This document shows, one piece after another, positions 50,284 to 58,715 of a stretch of DNA of 64,000 nucleotides. This DNA is from Lentzea xinjiangensis (GTDB lineage Bacteria; Actinomycetota; Actinomycetes; Mycobacteriales; Pseudonocardiaceae): NCBI RefSeq assembly GCF_900110955.1, contig NZ_FOFR01000009.1:62001-126000 (forward strand). The letters run 5' to 3'. The position numbers and the translations under genes were made by a program. The notes beneath the pieces are model-generated. The model was not told the DNA's origin, did not search any database, and worked only from the letters and a program-made list of their open reading frames with translations. Positions within the stretch are counted from its first letter, which is position 1, and each line of letters opens with the position of its first letter.

Positions 50284-50326
50284 GCGGCGGTGACGGCCCG
50301 AGAAGGTGGTCGCGCCGCCTGTGCGG

Positions 50327-50359
50327 GAGGCGTGGCGGACGAGCGTCCCGCCACGCCTC
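50327..50359. terminator. Terminator between convergent EF-Tu and DUF6766 genes
   Basis: Perfect 12-bp inverted repeat GAGGCGTGGCGG / CCGCCACGCCTC with a 9-base loop, between the two stops. Probably works in both directions. Confidence 0.75.
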
Positions 50360-50374
50360 TCCGTGCTGCGGGGA

Positions 50375-51040
50375 CTAGCCGGACTCGTCGCTGACCGAGT
50401 GCGCCGTCCCCACCGGCTTCGACTCGGGCGAGCCCCGCTGGCGCAGGTAGACGCTGAGGAACGCCATCGACGCGATGGCGAGGAACTCGGACTGCCAGTT
50501 CTGCAGCGACCGGTTCCAGAAGTCGGCGCTCAGGAAGTACTGGAAGAGACCCATCTGCTCGGCCAGCGGATCGGAGTTGTTGGCGTACCAGCCCGCGACC
50601 CACTGCATCGACCAGGAGAGCAGGAACAGCACCAGCATCGCGAGCCCCAGCGACCTCGAGAACAACGCGGTGCGCCAGCCGCCGGTGCTCGCCCACTTCG
50701 GTGAAGACTCGTCCGCGTACCGGCCGACCTGCTGGTCCTCGTCGGTGCCGCGGCCGGCCTCACCCGCCGGCTTGGACTCGGGCGAGCCCTTCTGGATCAG
50801 CCAGACGGTGGCGGTGACGTACAGGAAGAACTGGAGGTACTCCGACTGCCAGTTCTCGACGACGTCGACCAGGAAGTCGGCGGAGAACAGGTACGAGCCC
50901 AGCGGGAGCACCGGTTGACCGAGCGCGGCCTGACGCTCGTTGTGGTCGGCGTGCCCGGCGAACAGCTGGCCGACCAGCGCCGCGAGGAACAATCCGGCGA
51001 AAACGAGCGTCAGGCTGTGCTCGCGCAGGAATCTCCTCAT
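50375..51040 (-). CDS. DUF6766-type membrane protein with internal duplication
   Basis: 221 aa with four membrane segments (about 8-28, 66-82, 128-150, 184-200). Residues 50-93 and 168-211 are clear repeats, each with L-S/F-S-A-D-F, N-W-Q-S-E-Y/F-L and Q-K/R-G-S-P-E-S-K-P. The family appears to be the uncharacterised DUF6766. It is the last gene of a minus-strand cluster, 27 bases after the F420-type gene. Confidence 0.75.
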   Translation of the reverse strand: MRRFLREHSLTLVFAGLFLAALVGQLFAGHADHNERQAALGQPVLPLGSYLFSADFLVDVVENWQSEYLQFFLYVTATVWLIQKGSPESKPAGEAGRGTDEDQQVGRYADESSPKWASTGGWRTALFSRSLGLAMLVLFLLSWSMQWVAGWYANNSDPLAEQMGLFQYFLSADFWNRSLQNWQSEFLAIASMAFLSVYLRQRGSPESKPVGTAHSVSDESG

Positions 51041-51067
51041 AGGAGCGGATGCCCTGCGCCTTCCGGC

Positions 51068-52018
51068 TCAAACATCGAGCAGCGGCACGACCTCCTTGGC
51101 CCAGAACTCGAAGAACTCCTGCTGGTTGGTGCCGATCTGCTGCACGTGGACCTCGTCGAAACCGGCCTCGGCGAACTCCCTGACCTTCTCGGCGTACCGC
51201 TCGGGGTCCGGCCCGCACGGCATGGAGTCCCTGATCATCTCCGGCGTGACGAGCTGGGAGGCCTGCTCGAAGTGCTTCGGGCTCGGCAGCACCTGGGCCA
51301 GCTCACCGGGCAGGCCGTCGTTGGGCCACAACCGGTGCGCGGTCGCCACGGCGGCCTCCTCGGTCCGGTCGTAGCAGACCTTGAGACCGCTCTGGGCCGG
51401 TCCGCGACCGCCCTCGGCGCGGTACTTCTCCACCAGCTCACCGGTCGGGCCCACGCTGATGTAGCCGTCGCCGCAGCGGGCCGCGAGCTTGACGGCCTTG
51501 GGGCCGAACGCGGACACGTAGATCGGCACCGGGCGCTCGGGCACGGTGTAGACGCGGGCGTTCTCCACGGTGTAGTGCTTGCCGTGGTGGGTCACCTCGT
51601 CGCCCTGGTGCAGCGTGCGGATGAGGCCGATGGCCTCCTCCAGCATCTCGAGCCGCACGTCGGCGGAGGGCCAGTGCGTGCCGAGGATGTGCTCGTTCAG
51701 CGCCTCACCGCTGCCGACACCGAGCACGAACCGGCCCTCGCACTGCACCGCGGCCGTGGCCGCCGCCTGGGCGATGACCGCCGGGTGGATGCGCAGGGTC
51801 GGGCACGTCACGGCCGTGGTGATCGGCAGCGACACCCTCTCCGACAGCGCGCCGATCGTGCCCCAGACGAACGAGGACTGGCCCTGCTCGTCGTTCCACG
51901 GGTGGTAGTGGTCGGAGATCCACAGCGACTCGAAGCCGTGGTCTTCGGCCATCTTCGCGTGGCGGACCAGCTCGCGGGGCCCGTGTTCTTCCGAGGAAAG
52001 GAAATAGCCCAGCTTCAC
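51068..52018 (-). CDS. F420-dependent luciferase-like oxidoreductase (G6PDH-related family)
   Basis: 316 aa, a luciferase-like barrel of the F420-dependent glucose-6-phosphate-dehydrogenase-related group: L-W-I-S-D-H-Y-H-P-W, G-R-F-V-L-G-V-G-S-G-E-A-L-N-E-H, V-Y-V-S-A-F-G-P-K-A. It would use F420 to reduce or oxidise a substrate not predictable here. The GTG start overlaps the TGA of the TPP-enzyme gene (GTGA), implying the two work in one pathway. Confidence 0.85.
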   Translation of the reverse strand: MKLGYFLSSEEHGPRELVRHAKMAEDHGFESLWISDHYHPWNDEQGQSSFVWGTIGALSERVSLPITTAVTCPTLRIHPAVIAQAAATAAVQCEGRFVLGVGSGEALNEHILGTHWPSADVRLEMLEEAIGLIRTLHQGDEVTHHGKHYTVENARVYTVPERPVPIYVSAFGPKAVKLAARCGDGYISVGPTGELVEKYRAEGGRGPAQSGLKVCYDRTEEAAVATAHRLWPNDGLPGELAQVLPSPKHFEQASQLVTPEMIRDSMPCGPDPERYAEKVREFAEAGFDEVHVQQIGTNQQEFFEFWAKEVVPLLDV

Positions 52019-53772
52019 GGCAGCAACTCCTGGATCTTGGTCTGCAGGCCGCGGCGCAGGACGCCCCACGCGTCGGGATCGCCCCGCAGCACGGCCTCGG
52101 TCATGTCCTTGATCTGGTCGAACGTCGCGTGCGGCGGGATCGGCGGCACATCCGGGTCGCAGCGCACGTCGAGGACGGTCGAGCCGTCGAACGCGAGCGC
52201 GGTCTCCCAAGCCGTGCCGAGCTGGTTCGGGTCGTTGACCTCGATGCCCTGCAAGCCGATCGAGCGCGCGTACGACGCGTACGACACATCCGGGAGCGAC
52301 TGCGACTCCTCGAACTTCGGCGCGCCGCCCATCGCCCGCAGCTCCCACGTGACCTGGTTGAGGTCGTTGTTGTGGAAGACGCAGACCACGCACCGGACGC
52401 CGTAACGCCGCAGCGTCAGCAGTTCCGCCATGCCGTTCATCTGCATGGCGCCGTCGCCGACCAGCGCGATCAGCGGGCGGTTCGGCTGGGCGAACGAGGC
52501 GCCCAGCGCGTACGGCACGGCGCAGCCCATCGTGGCCAGCGTGCCGGACAGCGACGACCGCACCCCACCGCGGATCTTGAGCAGTCGCGCGTACCAGTTC
52601 GTCGCCGAACCCGAGTCCGCGGTGACGATCGCGTTGGCGGGCAGGCGCTTCGACAGCTCGGAGACGATCCGCATCGGGTTGACGGGGTCGGCGGGCACCT
52701 GCGCCTGCCGTTCCACGAGGTCCCACCAGCGCTCGACGTCCGACTCGATCTTCTCGCGCCACGAGCGGCCGGTCTTGCGCTCCAGCAACGGGATCAGCGA
52801 ACGCAGCGTCTCCCGCGCGTCGCCGACCAGGTTGACCTCCGTCGGGTAGCGCATGCCGATCGCGCGGCCGTCGACGTCGATCTGCACACCGCGCGCCTTG
52901 CCGTACTGCGGCAGGTACTGCGAGTACGGGAAGTTCGAGCCGACGATGAGCAGCCGGTCGCAGTCGCGCATCATCTCGTACGAGGGCCGCGTGCCGAGCA
53001 GCCCGATCGACCCGGTCACGTACGGCAGGTCGTCGGGCAGGACGTCCTTGCCCAGCAACGCCTTCGCCACGCCGGCGCCGAGCAGCTCGGCGACCTCGCC
53101 GACCTCGGCCGCCGCCCCGCGGGCGCCCTGTCCGATCAGGATCGCGACCTTCTCGCCGGAGTTCAGCACGTCGGCCGCGCGCCGCACCTCCTCGGTGGCC
53201 GGCACGACGGTCGACGAGGGACGCGACGGCGGGCTCGACGGGATGTACTTGAACTCGTGCTTCGGGGCCTCGTAGTCCTGCTCCTGCACGTCGTTCGGGA
53301 TGATCAGCACGGCAGGAGCGCGGTCGGCCCGAGCCGTGCGCATCGCCCGGTCCAGCGCGTTCGGCAACTGCTCGGGCACCGTGACGTCGACCAGGAACGA
53401 GGCGACGTCGCGGAACACCGAGTGCAGGTCGACCTCCTGCTGGTAGCTGCCGCCCTGCGCGGTGCGGGCGGTCTGGCCGACGATCGCGACGACCGGCACG
53501 CGGTCGAGCTTCGCGTCGTACAGGCCGTTGAGCAGGTGGATCGCGCCGGGACCGGAGGTCGCGAGGCACACGCCGACGTCGTCGCTGAACTTCGCGTACC
53601 CCACGGCGGCGAGCGCGGCCATCTCCTCGTGCCGGGTCTGGATGAACTTCGGGTCGTTCTCCGCCTTGCCGAACGCCGCCACGATCCCGTTGATGCCGTC
53701 GCCGGGGTAGGCGAACACCTGCTTGACTCCCCAGTCCCGCAGGCGCTGGACGACGAAGTCCCCGACGGTCAT
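52015..53772 (-). CDS. Thiamine-diphosphate enzyme, pyruvate oxidase/dehydrogenase-like
   Basis: 585 aa. The three ThDP domains are present: R-H-E-E-M-A-A near the N-terminus (catalytic Glu50), a central FAD/cofactor domain with G-Q-G-A-R-G, and a C-terminal G-D-G-A-M-Q-M ... N-N-D metal/ThDP motif. It resembles PoxB-type pyruvate oxidases or pyruvate:quinone oxidoreductases and acetolactate synthases; specificity is not settled by sequence. The ATG overlaps the upstream phosphoesterase stop by four bases. Confidence 0.85.
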   Translation of the reverse strand: MTVGDFVVQRLRDWGVKQVFAYPGDGINGIVAAFGKAENDPKFIQTRHEEMAALAAVGYAKFSDDVGVCLATSGPGAIHLLNGLYDAKLDRVPVVAIVGQTARTAQGGSYQQEVDLHSVFRDVASFLVDVTVPEQLPNALDRAMRTARADRAPAVLIIPNDVQEQDYEAPKHEFKYIPSSPPSRPSSTVVPATEEVRRAADVLNSGEKVAILIGQGARGAAAEVGEVAELLGAGVAKALLGKDVLPDDLPYVTGSIGLLGTRPSYEMMRDCDRLLIVGSNFPYSQYLPQYGKARGVQIDVDGRAIGMRYPTEVNLVGDARETLRSLIPLLERKTGRSWREKIESDVERWWDLVERQAQVPADPVNPMRIVSELSKRLPANAIVTADSGSATNWYARLLKIRGGVRSSLSGTLATMGCAVPYALGASFAQPNRPLIALVGDGAMQMNGMAELLTLRRYGVRCVVCVFHNNDLNQVTWELRAMGGAPKFEESQSLPDVSYASYARSIGLQGIEVNDPNQLGTAWETALAFDGSTVLDVRCDPDVPPIPPHATFDQIKDMTEAVLRGDPDAWGVLRRGLQTKIQELLP

Positions 53773-54491
53773 GAGCCGTTCCCTTCCAGCACGTAGACCG
53801 TGTAGGCGGAACGGATGATGGGCTGCGCGACGTTGCGGACCCGCACGCCGCCCGGCGTCATGCCGTGCTCGGTGCCGAAGTGGGCGTGGCCGTGCACCGC
53901 GAGGTTCGTGCCGGTCGCGTCGATCGCCTCGCCCAGCAGGTACGAGCCGAGGAACGGGTAGATCTCCGGCGGCTCACCGCGCAGCGTGTCCGGCACCGGC
54001 GCGTAGTGCGTCAGCGCGACCTTGACGTCGGTGTCCAGCTCGGACAGCGCGCCCTTGAGGTTCTCGGCGATGTCGCAGGTGTGCTGGATGAACGCCTTCA
54101 TCTCGCGTTCGCCGAACGCGCTGCCGCACTTGCCGGCGAACCCGCCGCCGAAGCCCTTGACCCCGGCGACGCCGATCGAGCAGCCGTTCACCCGGTGGGT
54201 GAACGTCGTGCCCTCCAGCACCTGGATGCCCTTGTCCTGGAGGGTCTTCGTGACCTCGAGCGGCTTGTCGTCGTGGTGGTCGTGGTTGCCGAGCACGGCG
54301 ACGACGGGCACCGGCAGGTCGGCGAACTCGTCCGCGACCACCTCGGCCTCGGCGACTGTGCCGTGCCGGGTCAGGTCACCGGCCAGCAGCAGGATGTCCG
54401 CGTGCTCGCCGACCTTCTCCAGCGCGGGACGGAGGTGGCCACGCATGTCCTCGCCGAGGTGCACGTCCCCGACGGCGGCGACGCGGATCAT
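53769..54491 (-). CDS. Calcineurin-like metallophosphoesterase
   Basis: 240 aa with all metal motifs: G-D-V-H, G-D-L, G-N-H-D, a later L-T-H-Y, and G-H-A-H. A two-metal phosphoesterase with unknown substrate. ATG start; overlaps the BON gene upstream and the ThDP gene downstream by four bases each, so it belongs to one operon. Confidence 0.9.
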   Translation of the reverse strand: MIRVAAVGDVHLGEDMRGHLRPALEKVGEHADILLLAGDLTRHGTVAEAEVVADEFADLPVPVVAVLGNHDHHDDKPLEVTKTLQDKGIQVLEGTTFTHRVNGCSIGVAGVKGFGGGFAGKCGSAFGEREMKAFIQHTCDIAENLKGALSELDTDVKVALTHYAPVPDTLRGEPPEIYPFLGSYLLGEAIDATGTNLAVHGHAHFGTEHGMTPGGVRVRNVAQPIIRSAYTVYVLEGNGS

Positions 54492-54736
54492 CGCAGGTCC
54501 TCCTCACCCTCCGGCTCTCCCGCCGGAGTCACCCGCACGTCGTTCAGGATCTTGAGCTGCGGCGCGGCCTCGTGCAGGACCTCCTCCAGCACGGCGCGCC
54601 GGTCGGCGCAGGCCACGTCGCCGGAGAGCATCACGTTGTCACCGCGCACGGTGATCCGGATGCCGAGCTCCGCGGTTCTGGGGTCCTCGGCCACCGCCCT
54701 ACGCAGATTTGCCGCCAGGTACTGCTCGGATTCCAT
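54488..54736 (-). CDS. BON-domain protein
   Basis: 82 aa, one BON domain: L-G-I-R-I-T-V-R-G-D-N-V-M-L-S-G-D-V and an acidic tail. BON domains bind phospholipid or stress-related partners. No signal peptide, so it is cytoplasmic. Its 5' end overlaps the nucleotidyltransferase gene by 38 bases in another frame, which is unusual but fits the compact operon. Confidence 0.85.
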   Translation of the reverse strand: MESEQYLAANLRRAVAEDPRTAELGIRITVRGDNVMLSGDVACADRRAVLEEVLHEAAPQLKILNDVRVTPAGEPEGEEDLR

Positions 54737-55292
54737 TGGTGCCCCTCCCGATGATGTCCAGGCGCTCGATCAGCAGCAGGAACGCCTCGGCGTACGGGGA
54801 GTGCTGCGTCTCCTCGCGCACCTGGTCCCAGTCGATCTGCTCGCGCAGCGCCCTGGCGAACGGCAGCAGCTCGCTGAAGTCGCACCGGTGGCCGTCGAGC
54901 ACGAGCAGCTTGCTGATCAGCACGAAAGTCGCCGGCATGACGGGCAGCATCGCCGACCCGACGGGCATCTCCTCGGCCATCGCCAGGATCTCGTCGGTGA
55001 CCGGGCGCTCGTTGGGCCGGAACAGCAGGTCCACCAGCGAGTCGCCGTCGTAGACCTTCAGCAGCCAGTCCTCCGGCGGTTCCGCGGCGCGCAGCCCGCG
55101 CTGCACCAGCACCCGCACGGCTTCGGTCGCGTCCTGCTCGCGCACGAGGAGGTCGACGTCGTGCTCACTGGTGGGCCCGCCGCGCGCGTAGCCCGCACAC
55201 CCGCCCGTCAGCGCGAACGGAATTTCCGCACTGCGTAACGCGGTGGCGACTTTGGTCAACGTCCGCAACAGCTCGTCTTGCACGTCGCTCAT
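54699..55292 (-). CDS. Nucleotidyltransferase-like protein
   Basis: 197 aa. The core is F-A-L-T-G-G-C-A-G-Y-A-R-G-G-P-T-S-E-H-D-V-D-L-L-V, a GG...DxD nucleotidyltransferase signature, with a later D-L-L-F acidic strand. It resembles AbiEii/MNT-like transferases but lacks a visible antitoxin neighbour, so a toxin role is speculative. The ATG at 55292 gives a usual N-terminus; a GTG at 55310 is possible. First gene of the cluster running to 50375. Confidence 0.75.
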   Translation of the reverse strand: MSDVQDELLRTLTKVATALRSAEIPFALTGGCAGYARGGPTSEHDVDLLVREQDATEAVRVLVQRGLRAAEPPEDWLLKVYDGDSLVDLLFRPNERPVTDEILAMAEEMPVGSAMLPVMPATFVLISKLLVLDGHRCDFSELLPFARALREQIDWDQVREETQHSPYAEAFLLLIERLDIIGRGTNGIRAVPGGKSA

Positions 55293-55370
55293 GCACGCCC
55301 GGTTACCCACCTCAGCGCAACGAGAACCACCAGCCGTGCGTCAATGGGTGAAACGACCCCAGGAGCACAC

Positions 55371-55598
55371 ATGGTCATCTTCGGCTGGCGGACGACGATC
55401 GAACAGCTGCGGATGCTGACGCTGGTGTGCGGCCACTGCCACCACCAGTCCGCGCACAACCTGTTCCGGCGCTACACGAAGCCCACGATCTTCTTCATCC
55501 CGCTGTTCACGATCAGCAGCAGGTACGGGCTGCAATGCACGTTCTGCGGCGTGTCCTACGACATCAGCAAGATGCACGCTCACCAGCTCGTCGGCTGA
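55371..55598 (+). CDS. Small zinc-ribbon protein
   Basis: 75 aa. V-C-G-H-C and, 30 residues on, Q-C-T-F-C form a four-Cys zinc ribbon, with a hydrophobic F-F-I-P-L-F-T-I segment between. Function unknown. The ATG at 55371 is preferred to longer frames because upstream residues look non-coding; no strong ribosome site. Its last 19 bases overlap the small gene on the other strand. Confidence 0.65.
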   Translation: MVIFGWRTTIEQLRMLTLVCGHCHHQSAHNLFRRYTKPTIFFIPLFTISSRYGLQCTFCGVSYDISKMHAHQLVG

Positions 55599-55744
55599 CG
55601 GCACGCCGAGCAGCCGGGCGCGTCGTCATCGGTGGTGACGCGCCCGCAGCCGGGGCAGACCAGCTCAAGGAGGCAGGCAGGCTCTGCCTCGGGGACGCGA
55701 CCGAGGTCCACGGCCACCCGATCGTGTTCATCACCGCGAGCCAT
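55580..55744 (-). CDS. 54-aa zinc-ribbon microprotein
   Basis: ATG-to-TGA ORF of 54 codons. The product has L-V-C-P-G-C-G and, 15 residues later, C-S-A-C, a compact zinc ribbon with an Asp-rich loop, after an acidic N-terminal half. Codon third positions are G/C-rich, as elsewhere. It converges with, and overlaps by 19 bases, the zinc-ribbon gene on the plus strand. Weak ribosome site (CGGTGG). Confidence 0.5.
   Translation of the reverse strand: MARGDEHDRVAVDLGRVPEAEPACLLELVCPGCGRVTTDDDAPGCSACRQPTSW
55616..55645. terminator. Hairpin after the zinc-ribbon gene
   Basis: GGGCGCGTC / GACGCGCCC inverted repeat of nine bases around a 12-base loop, 17 bases after the 75-aa gene. It lies within the microprotein gene, so it may be coding sequence that happens to fold. 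Confidence 0.35.
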
Positions 55745-55792
55745 CCACCGAGTTTACGCGCGACTCGCCAACGGTCCCTCCGACAACTTTTC

Positions 55793-55822
55793 TAGTCAAG
55801 ACTAGTTTCGCCGTCTTGACTA
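55793..55822. promoter_or_regulatory. Operator-like palindrome before the SRPBCC gene
   Basis: TAGTCAAGAC and GTCTTGACTA form a perfect inverted repeat with a 10-base spacer. The left arm lies within a smaller palindrome, CTAGTC-AA-GACTAG. The right arm contains a TTGACT -35 with a plausible CAGGAT -10 seventeen bases on, so a bound protein would block the promoter. No adjacent regulator gene is obvious. Confidence 0.6.
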
Positions 55823-55876
55823 ACAGAATCTTCGGCAGCAGGATGGGGCATCCACCGAGCCGGCAAGGGAGCACCG

Positions 55877-56560
55877 ATGGGCCACGCGTTCGAGAGCACC
55901 GACGAGTTCGAGGTGCCCGCCTCGGCCGAGGAGGTGTGGGAGGCCATCGCGACGGGACCCGGTATCGACTCGTGGTTCATGGGCCGCAACGAGGTGGCGA
56001 ACGGGCAGGTCAAGCTCGCCTTCGGCGGGTACGAGCCGACGAGCGGGATCACCGCCTGGGACCCTCCGCACCACTTCGCGCACGACAGCGGCAAGGCGCC
56101 GGACGGCCGGTTCATCGCCTACGAGTTCCTCGTCGAGGGCCGCGAGCACGGCAGCACCGTGCTGCGCATGGTCACCAGCGGCTTCCTGCCCGGCGACGAC
56201 TGGACCGACGAGTTCGAGGCCATGCAGCTCGGCGGCGCGCTGTTCCGGCGCACGCTGGCCGAGTACCTGCGCCACTTCACCGGCCGCACGGCCCGTCCGC
56301 TCACGGTCTTCGGGCCGGTGGTGAGCGACTGGGACACGGCGTGGCGGCAGCTCGACGCGGCGCTCGCCGACCGGCTCCCCGGCGCCGTCGAGTACCACCG
56401 CAACAGCCACACTCTGGGCCTGCGCACCGAGCGGGGCATGTACCGCTTCCTGCGCGGGTTCGCCGGCCCGATGATCGCCGCGCACCACGTCTTCGAGGGC
56501 GCCGAGTCCGAGCAGGACTGGCAGGCCTTCCTCGACACGACCCTGGGAGAGACCCGATGA
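55877..56560 (+). CDS. SRPBCC (AHSA1-like) family protein
   Basis: 227 aa. The N-terminal half has the AHSA1/SRPBCC helix-grip signature: V-P-A-S-A-E-E-V-W-E-A-I, a W-F-M segment, and W-D-P-P-H-H-F. The C-terminal half is a second, less clear lipid-binding-like unit. Such proteins bind hydrophobic ligands. AAGGGAG precedes the ATG. Overlaps the hydrolase gene by four bases (ATGA), so the two are co-expressed from the operator-controlled promoter. Confidence 0.85.
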   Translation: MGHAFESTDEFEVPASAEEVWEAIATGPGIDSWFMGRNEVANGQVKLAFGGYEPTSGITAWDPPHHFAHDSGKAPDGRFIAYEFLVEGREHGSTVLRMVTSGFLPGDDWTDEFEAMQLGGALFRRTLAEYLRHFTGRTARPLTVFGPVVSDWDTAWRQLDAALADRLPGAVEYHRNSHTLGLRTERGMYRFLRGFAGPMIAAHHVFEGAESEQDWQAFLDTTLGETR

Positions 56561-57384
56561 CCCGCTTCACGACCTCCGCCGACGGCACCGGGATCGCCTG
56601 CTCGACCACCGGCTCCGGCCCCGCGCTGATCCTCGTGGACGGCGCGATGTGCCACCGGAGGTTCGGCCCGTCCACCGAGCTCGCGTCCGTGCTGGACAAG
56701 AACTTCACCGTCCACACCTACGACCGGCGCGGGCGCGGCGAGACCGGTGACGGCGCCACGCCGTGGTCCCTGGAGCGCGAGGTCGAGGACATCGACGCGC
56801 TCATCCGGGAGGCCGGCGGCAGCGCGTTCGTGTTCGGCGTCTCCTCCGGTGCCGTGCTCGCGCTGGAGGCGGCGTCACGGCTGCCGGGCATCAGCGGGCT
56901 CGCGATCTACGAGGCGCCGTTCGTCGTGGACGACACCTACCGGCCGCGGCCCGCGGACATCGTGCGGCAGATGAACGACCTGCTCGCGCGCGGTGACCGC
57001 TCGGGGATGCTGTCGAAGTTCATGAAGATGGTCGGCGCGCCCGGCATCGGCGTCGCGGTGATGAAGCTGACGCCGATGTGGAAGAAGCTGAAGCAGGTCG
57101 CGCACACCCTGCCGTGGGACCTCGCGATCCTCGGCGACGACGGCCGCGGAACGCCGCTGCCCACCGGTCGCTGGAACGTCCAGGTGCCGACGCTCGCCAT
57201 GGACGGCGGCAAGAGCCCGCAGTACCTCCGCAACGCCATGAAGAACGTCGCGGAGGTCCTCGGAGCGAACACCGAGCACAGGACGCTGGCGGGTCAGACG
57301 CACATGTACAAGCCGTCGGTCGTGGCGCCGGAACTGGTGGAGTTCTTCTCCCGGGTCCAGCGCACCGCCGGCCCCGTCGCGTAG
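56557..57384 (+). CDS. Alpha/beta-hydrolase
   Basis: 275 aa. The nucleophile elbow is G-V-S-S-G-A-V (Ser in GxSxG), an early D-R-R-G-R-G-E-T-G-D segment marks the alpha/beta fold, and a late G-Q-T-H-M-Y supplies the catalytic His. Probably an esterase or lipase-like enzyme; substrate unknown. ATG start overlapping the SRPBCC stop. Confidence 0.85.
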   Translation: MTRFTTSADGTGIACSTTGSGPALILVDGAMCHRRFGPSTELASVLDKNFTVHTYDRRGRGETGDGATPWSLEREVEDIDALIREAGGSAFVFGVSSGAVLALEAASRLPGISGLAIYEAPFVVDDTYRPRPADIVRQMNDLLARGDRSGMLSKFMKMVGAPGIGVAVMKLTPMWKKLKQVAHTLPWDLAILGDDGRGTPLPTGRWNVQVPTLAMDGGKSPQYLRNAMKNVAEVLGANTEHRTLAGQTHMYKPSVVAPELVEFFSRVQRTAGPVA

Positions 57385-57501
57385 CCGGTGACGGCGGAGA
57401 GCCCGCCGAGCCGGTGGCGCGCCGGGTACCCGGATCGGCCCTGTCGCCGACCTGGGGCAGTGCCGCTCCGCTGGGCCGCTCGGGAGGACCGGGCGCTTCT
57501 T

Positions 57502-57900
57502 TCACGGGTGCATGCGAGCACCCTTGAAGATCTTGTCGACGGCGTTCTTCTGGCCGTGCACCGCGATCCCGACCAGGTCGAGGTCCTGCGTGTGCACCTT
57601 GCGGACGGCGGCGCGGTTGTCGGCGTCGTTGCCGGTCGCGAACAGGTCGGCGGTGAAGATGGTCATCGGCTGGTTGCGGCCGAGCGCGCGCTCGTGAGCC
57701 TTCTTGACCAGGTCCTTGTCGCCCTGCAGGACCACGACGGGCTGACCGAACATCGAGAGGTACCGCACGTCGTCAGCGTCCACGTACGGCTCGCCGCGGA
57801 GCGTTTCGGGCAGCCCGCTGACGAGGAAGGCGGTGACGTTCAGCGCCTGCCAGCCGGCCAGGTCGTCCCGCAACAACACAGCGATCTTGGTGTCGAACAT
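57502..57900 (-). CDS. DUF2000 protein
   Basis: 132 aa. Family marks: K-I-A-V-L-L-R-D-D-L-A-G-W-Q-A-L-N-V-T-A-F, G-E-P-Y-V-D-A-D-D, and Q-P-V-V-V-L-Q-G-D. DUF2000 proteins are small, alpha-beta, related to peptidyl-tRNA hydrolase 2-like folds, with unknown role. ATG start. Divergent from an AraC regulator over 49 bases, a pair often found together. Confidence 0.85.
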   Translation of the reverse strand: MFDTKIAVLLRDDLAGWQALNVTAFLVSGLPETLRGEPYVDADDVRYLSMFGQPVVVLQGDKDLVKKAHERALGRNQPMTIFTADLFATGNDADNRAAVRKVHTQDLDLVGIAVHGQKNAVDKIFKGARMHP

Positions 57901-57949
57901 GGACCCACGATCGCGAACGCGCGCGGGTCGCGTCTTGTACGTTTTTGAC

Positions 57950-58711
57950 ATGAGCACCGCGGCCTGGAAACCGGCGGTGGAAGGCATTCGGGAGGTCTTC
58001 CACGCCTCCTTCACCACGCACGTCTACCCAGCGCACACGCACGACGCGTGGACGTTGATGCTGCTCGACACGGGTGCCGTGCGCTACGAACTCGACCGTC
58101 ACGAGCACGGCGCTCTCGTGGACGGCGTCACGCTGTTGCCGCCGCACGTGCCGCACGACGGCCGGTCCGCTCACCCGGCCGGTTTCCGCAAGCGCGTGCT
58201 CTACCTGGACGACTCGGTCCTGCCCGCCGAGCTGATCGGCAAGGCGGTGGACACGCCGATGCTGGCCGACCCGCTGCTGCGGCAGCGCGTGCACCAGCTC
58301 CACCTGGTGCTGGACGAGCCGTTCGAGGCGTCCAGCCGGCTCGCGCTGATCACCGAACGCCTGACGCACCACTTCGCGGGGACCGCGCCCGCACGGCACG
58401 CCGACCCCACGCTGGCCGACCGGCTGCGGCAGCTCCTGGACGCCTCGCTGCCCGGCGGCGTGACCCTGAGCGCGGCCGCCGCCGAGCTGCGCACGAGCCC
58501 GACGCACCTGGTGCGGGCGTTCACCCGCCGCTTCGGGCTGCCACCGCACCGGTACCTGACCGGGCGGCGCGTGGACCTCGCCCGCGGGTACCTGGTGGAG
58601 GGGCGGCCGGCGGCCGAGGCGGCGGTGCTGGCCGGGTTCCACGACCAGTCCCACCTGACGCGCCACTTCCGCCGTGTGCTGGGTACGAGCCCCGGCCGGT
58701 TCGTACGCTGA
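57950..58711 (+). CDS. AraC-family regulator
   Basis: 253 aa. An N-terminal cupin-like ligand domain (H-T-H-D-A-W-T-L-M-L-L near 25, L-L-P-P-H-V-P-H-D near 60) and a C-terminal double helix-turn-helix (L-S-A-A-A-A-E-L-R-T-S-P-T-H-L-V-R-A-F ... H-D-Q-S-H-L-T-R-H-F). The ATG at 57950 was chosen over upstream frame extension because the residues before it are not family-like. Likely activator of the divergent DUF2000 gene (inference). Confidence 0.9.
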   Translation: MSTAAWKPAVEGIREVFHASFTTHVYPAHTHDAWTLMLLDTGAVRYELDRHEHGALVDGVTLLPPHVPHDGRSAHPAGFRKRVLYLDDSVLPAELIGKAVDTPMLADPLLRQRVHQLHLVLDEPFEASSRLALITERLTHHFAGTAPARHADPTLADRLRQLLDASLPGGVTLSAAAAELRTSPTHLVRAFTRRFGLPPHRYLTGRRVDLARGYLVEGRPAAEAAVLAGFHDQSHLTRHFRRVLGTSPGRFVR

Positions 58712-58715
58712 CGCC

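Noticed and set aside
51068-53569. An 833-codon frame that appears to fuse to the F420-type enzyme
   Set aside because: The first two thirds are a shadow of the ThDP enzyme gene; the true start is the GTG at 52018.
54699-55292. Type IV toxin-antitoxin (AbiE/MNT-like) system
   Set aside because: Only a nucleotidyltransferase-like protein is seen; the adjacent BON gene is not an antitoxin, and the operon context is metabolic.
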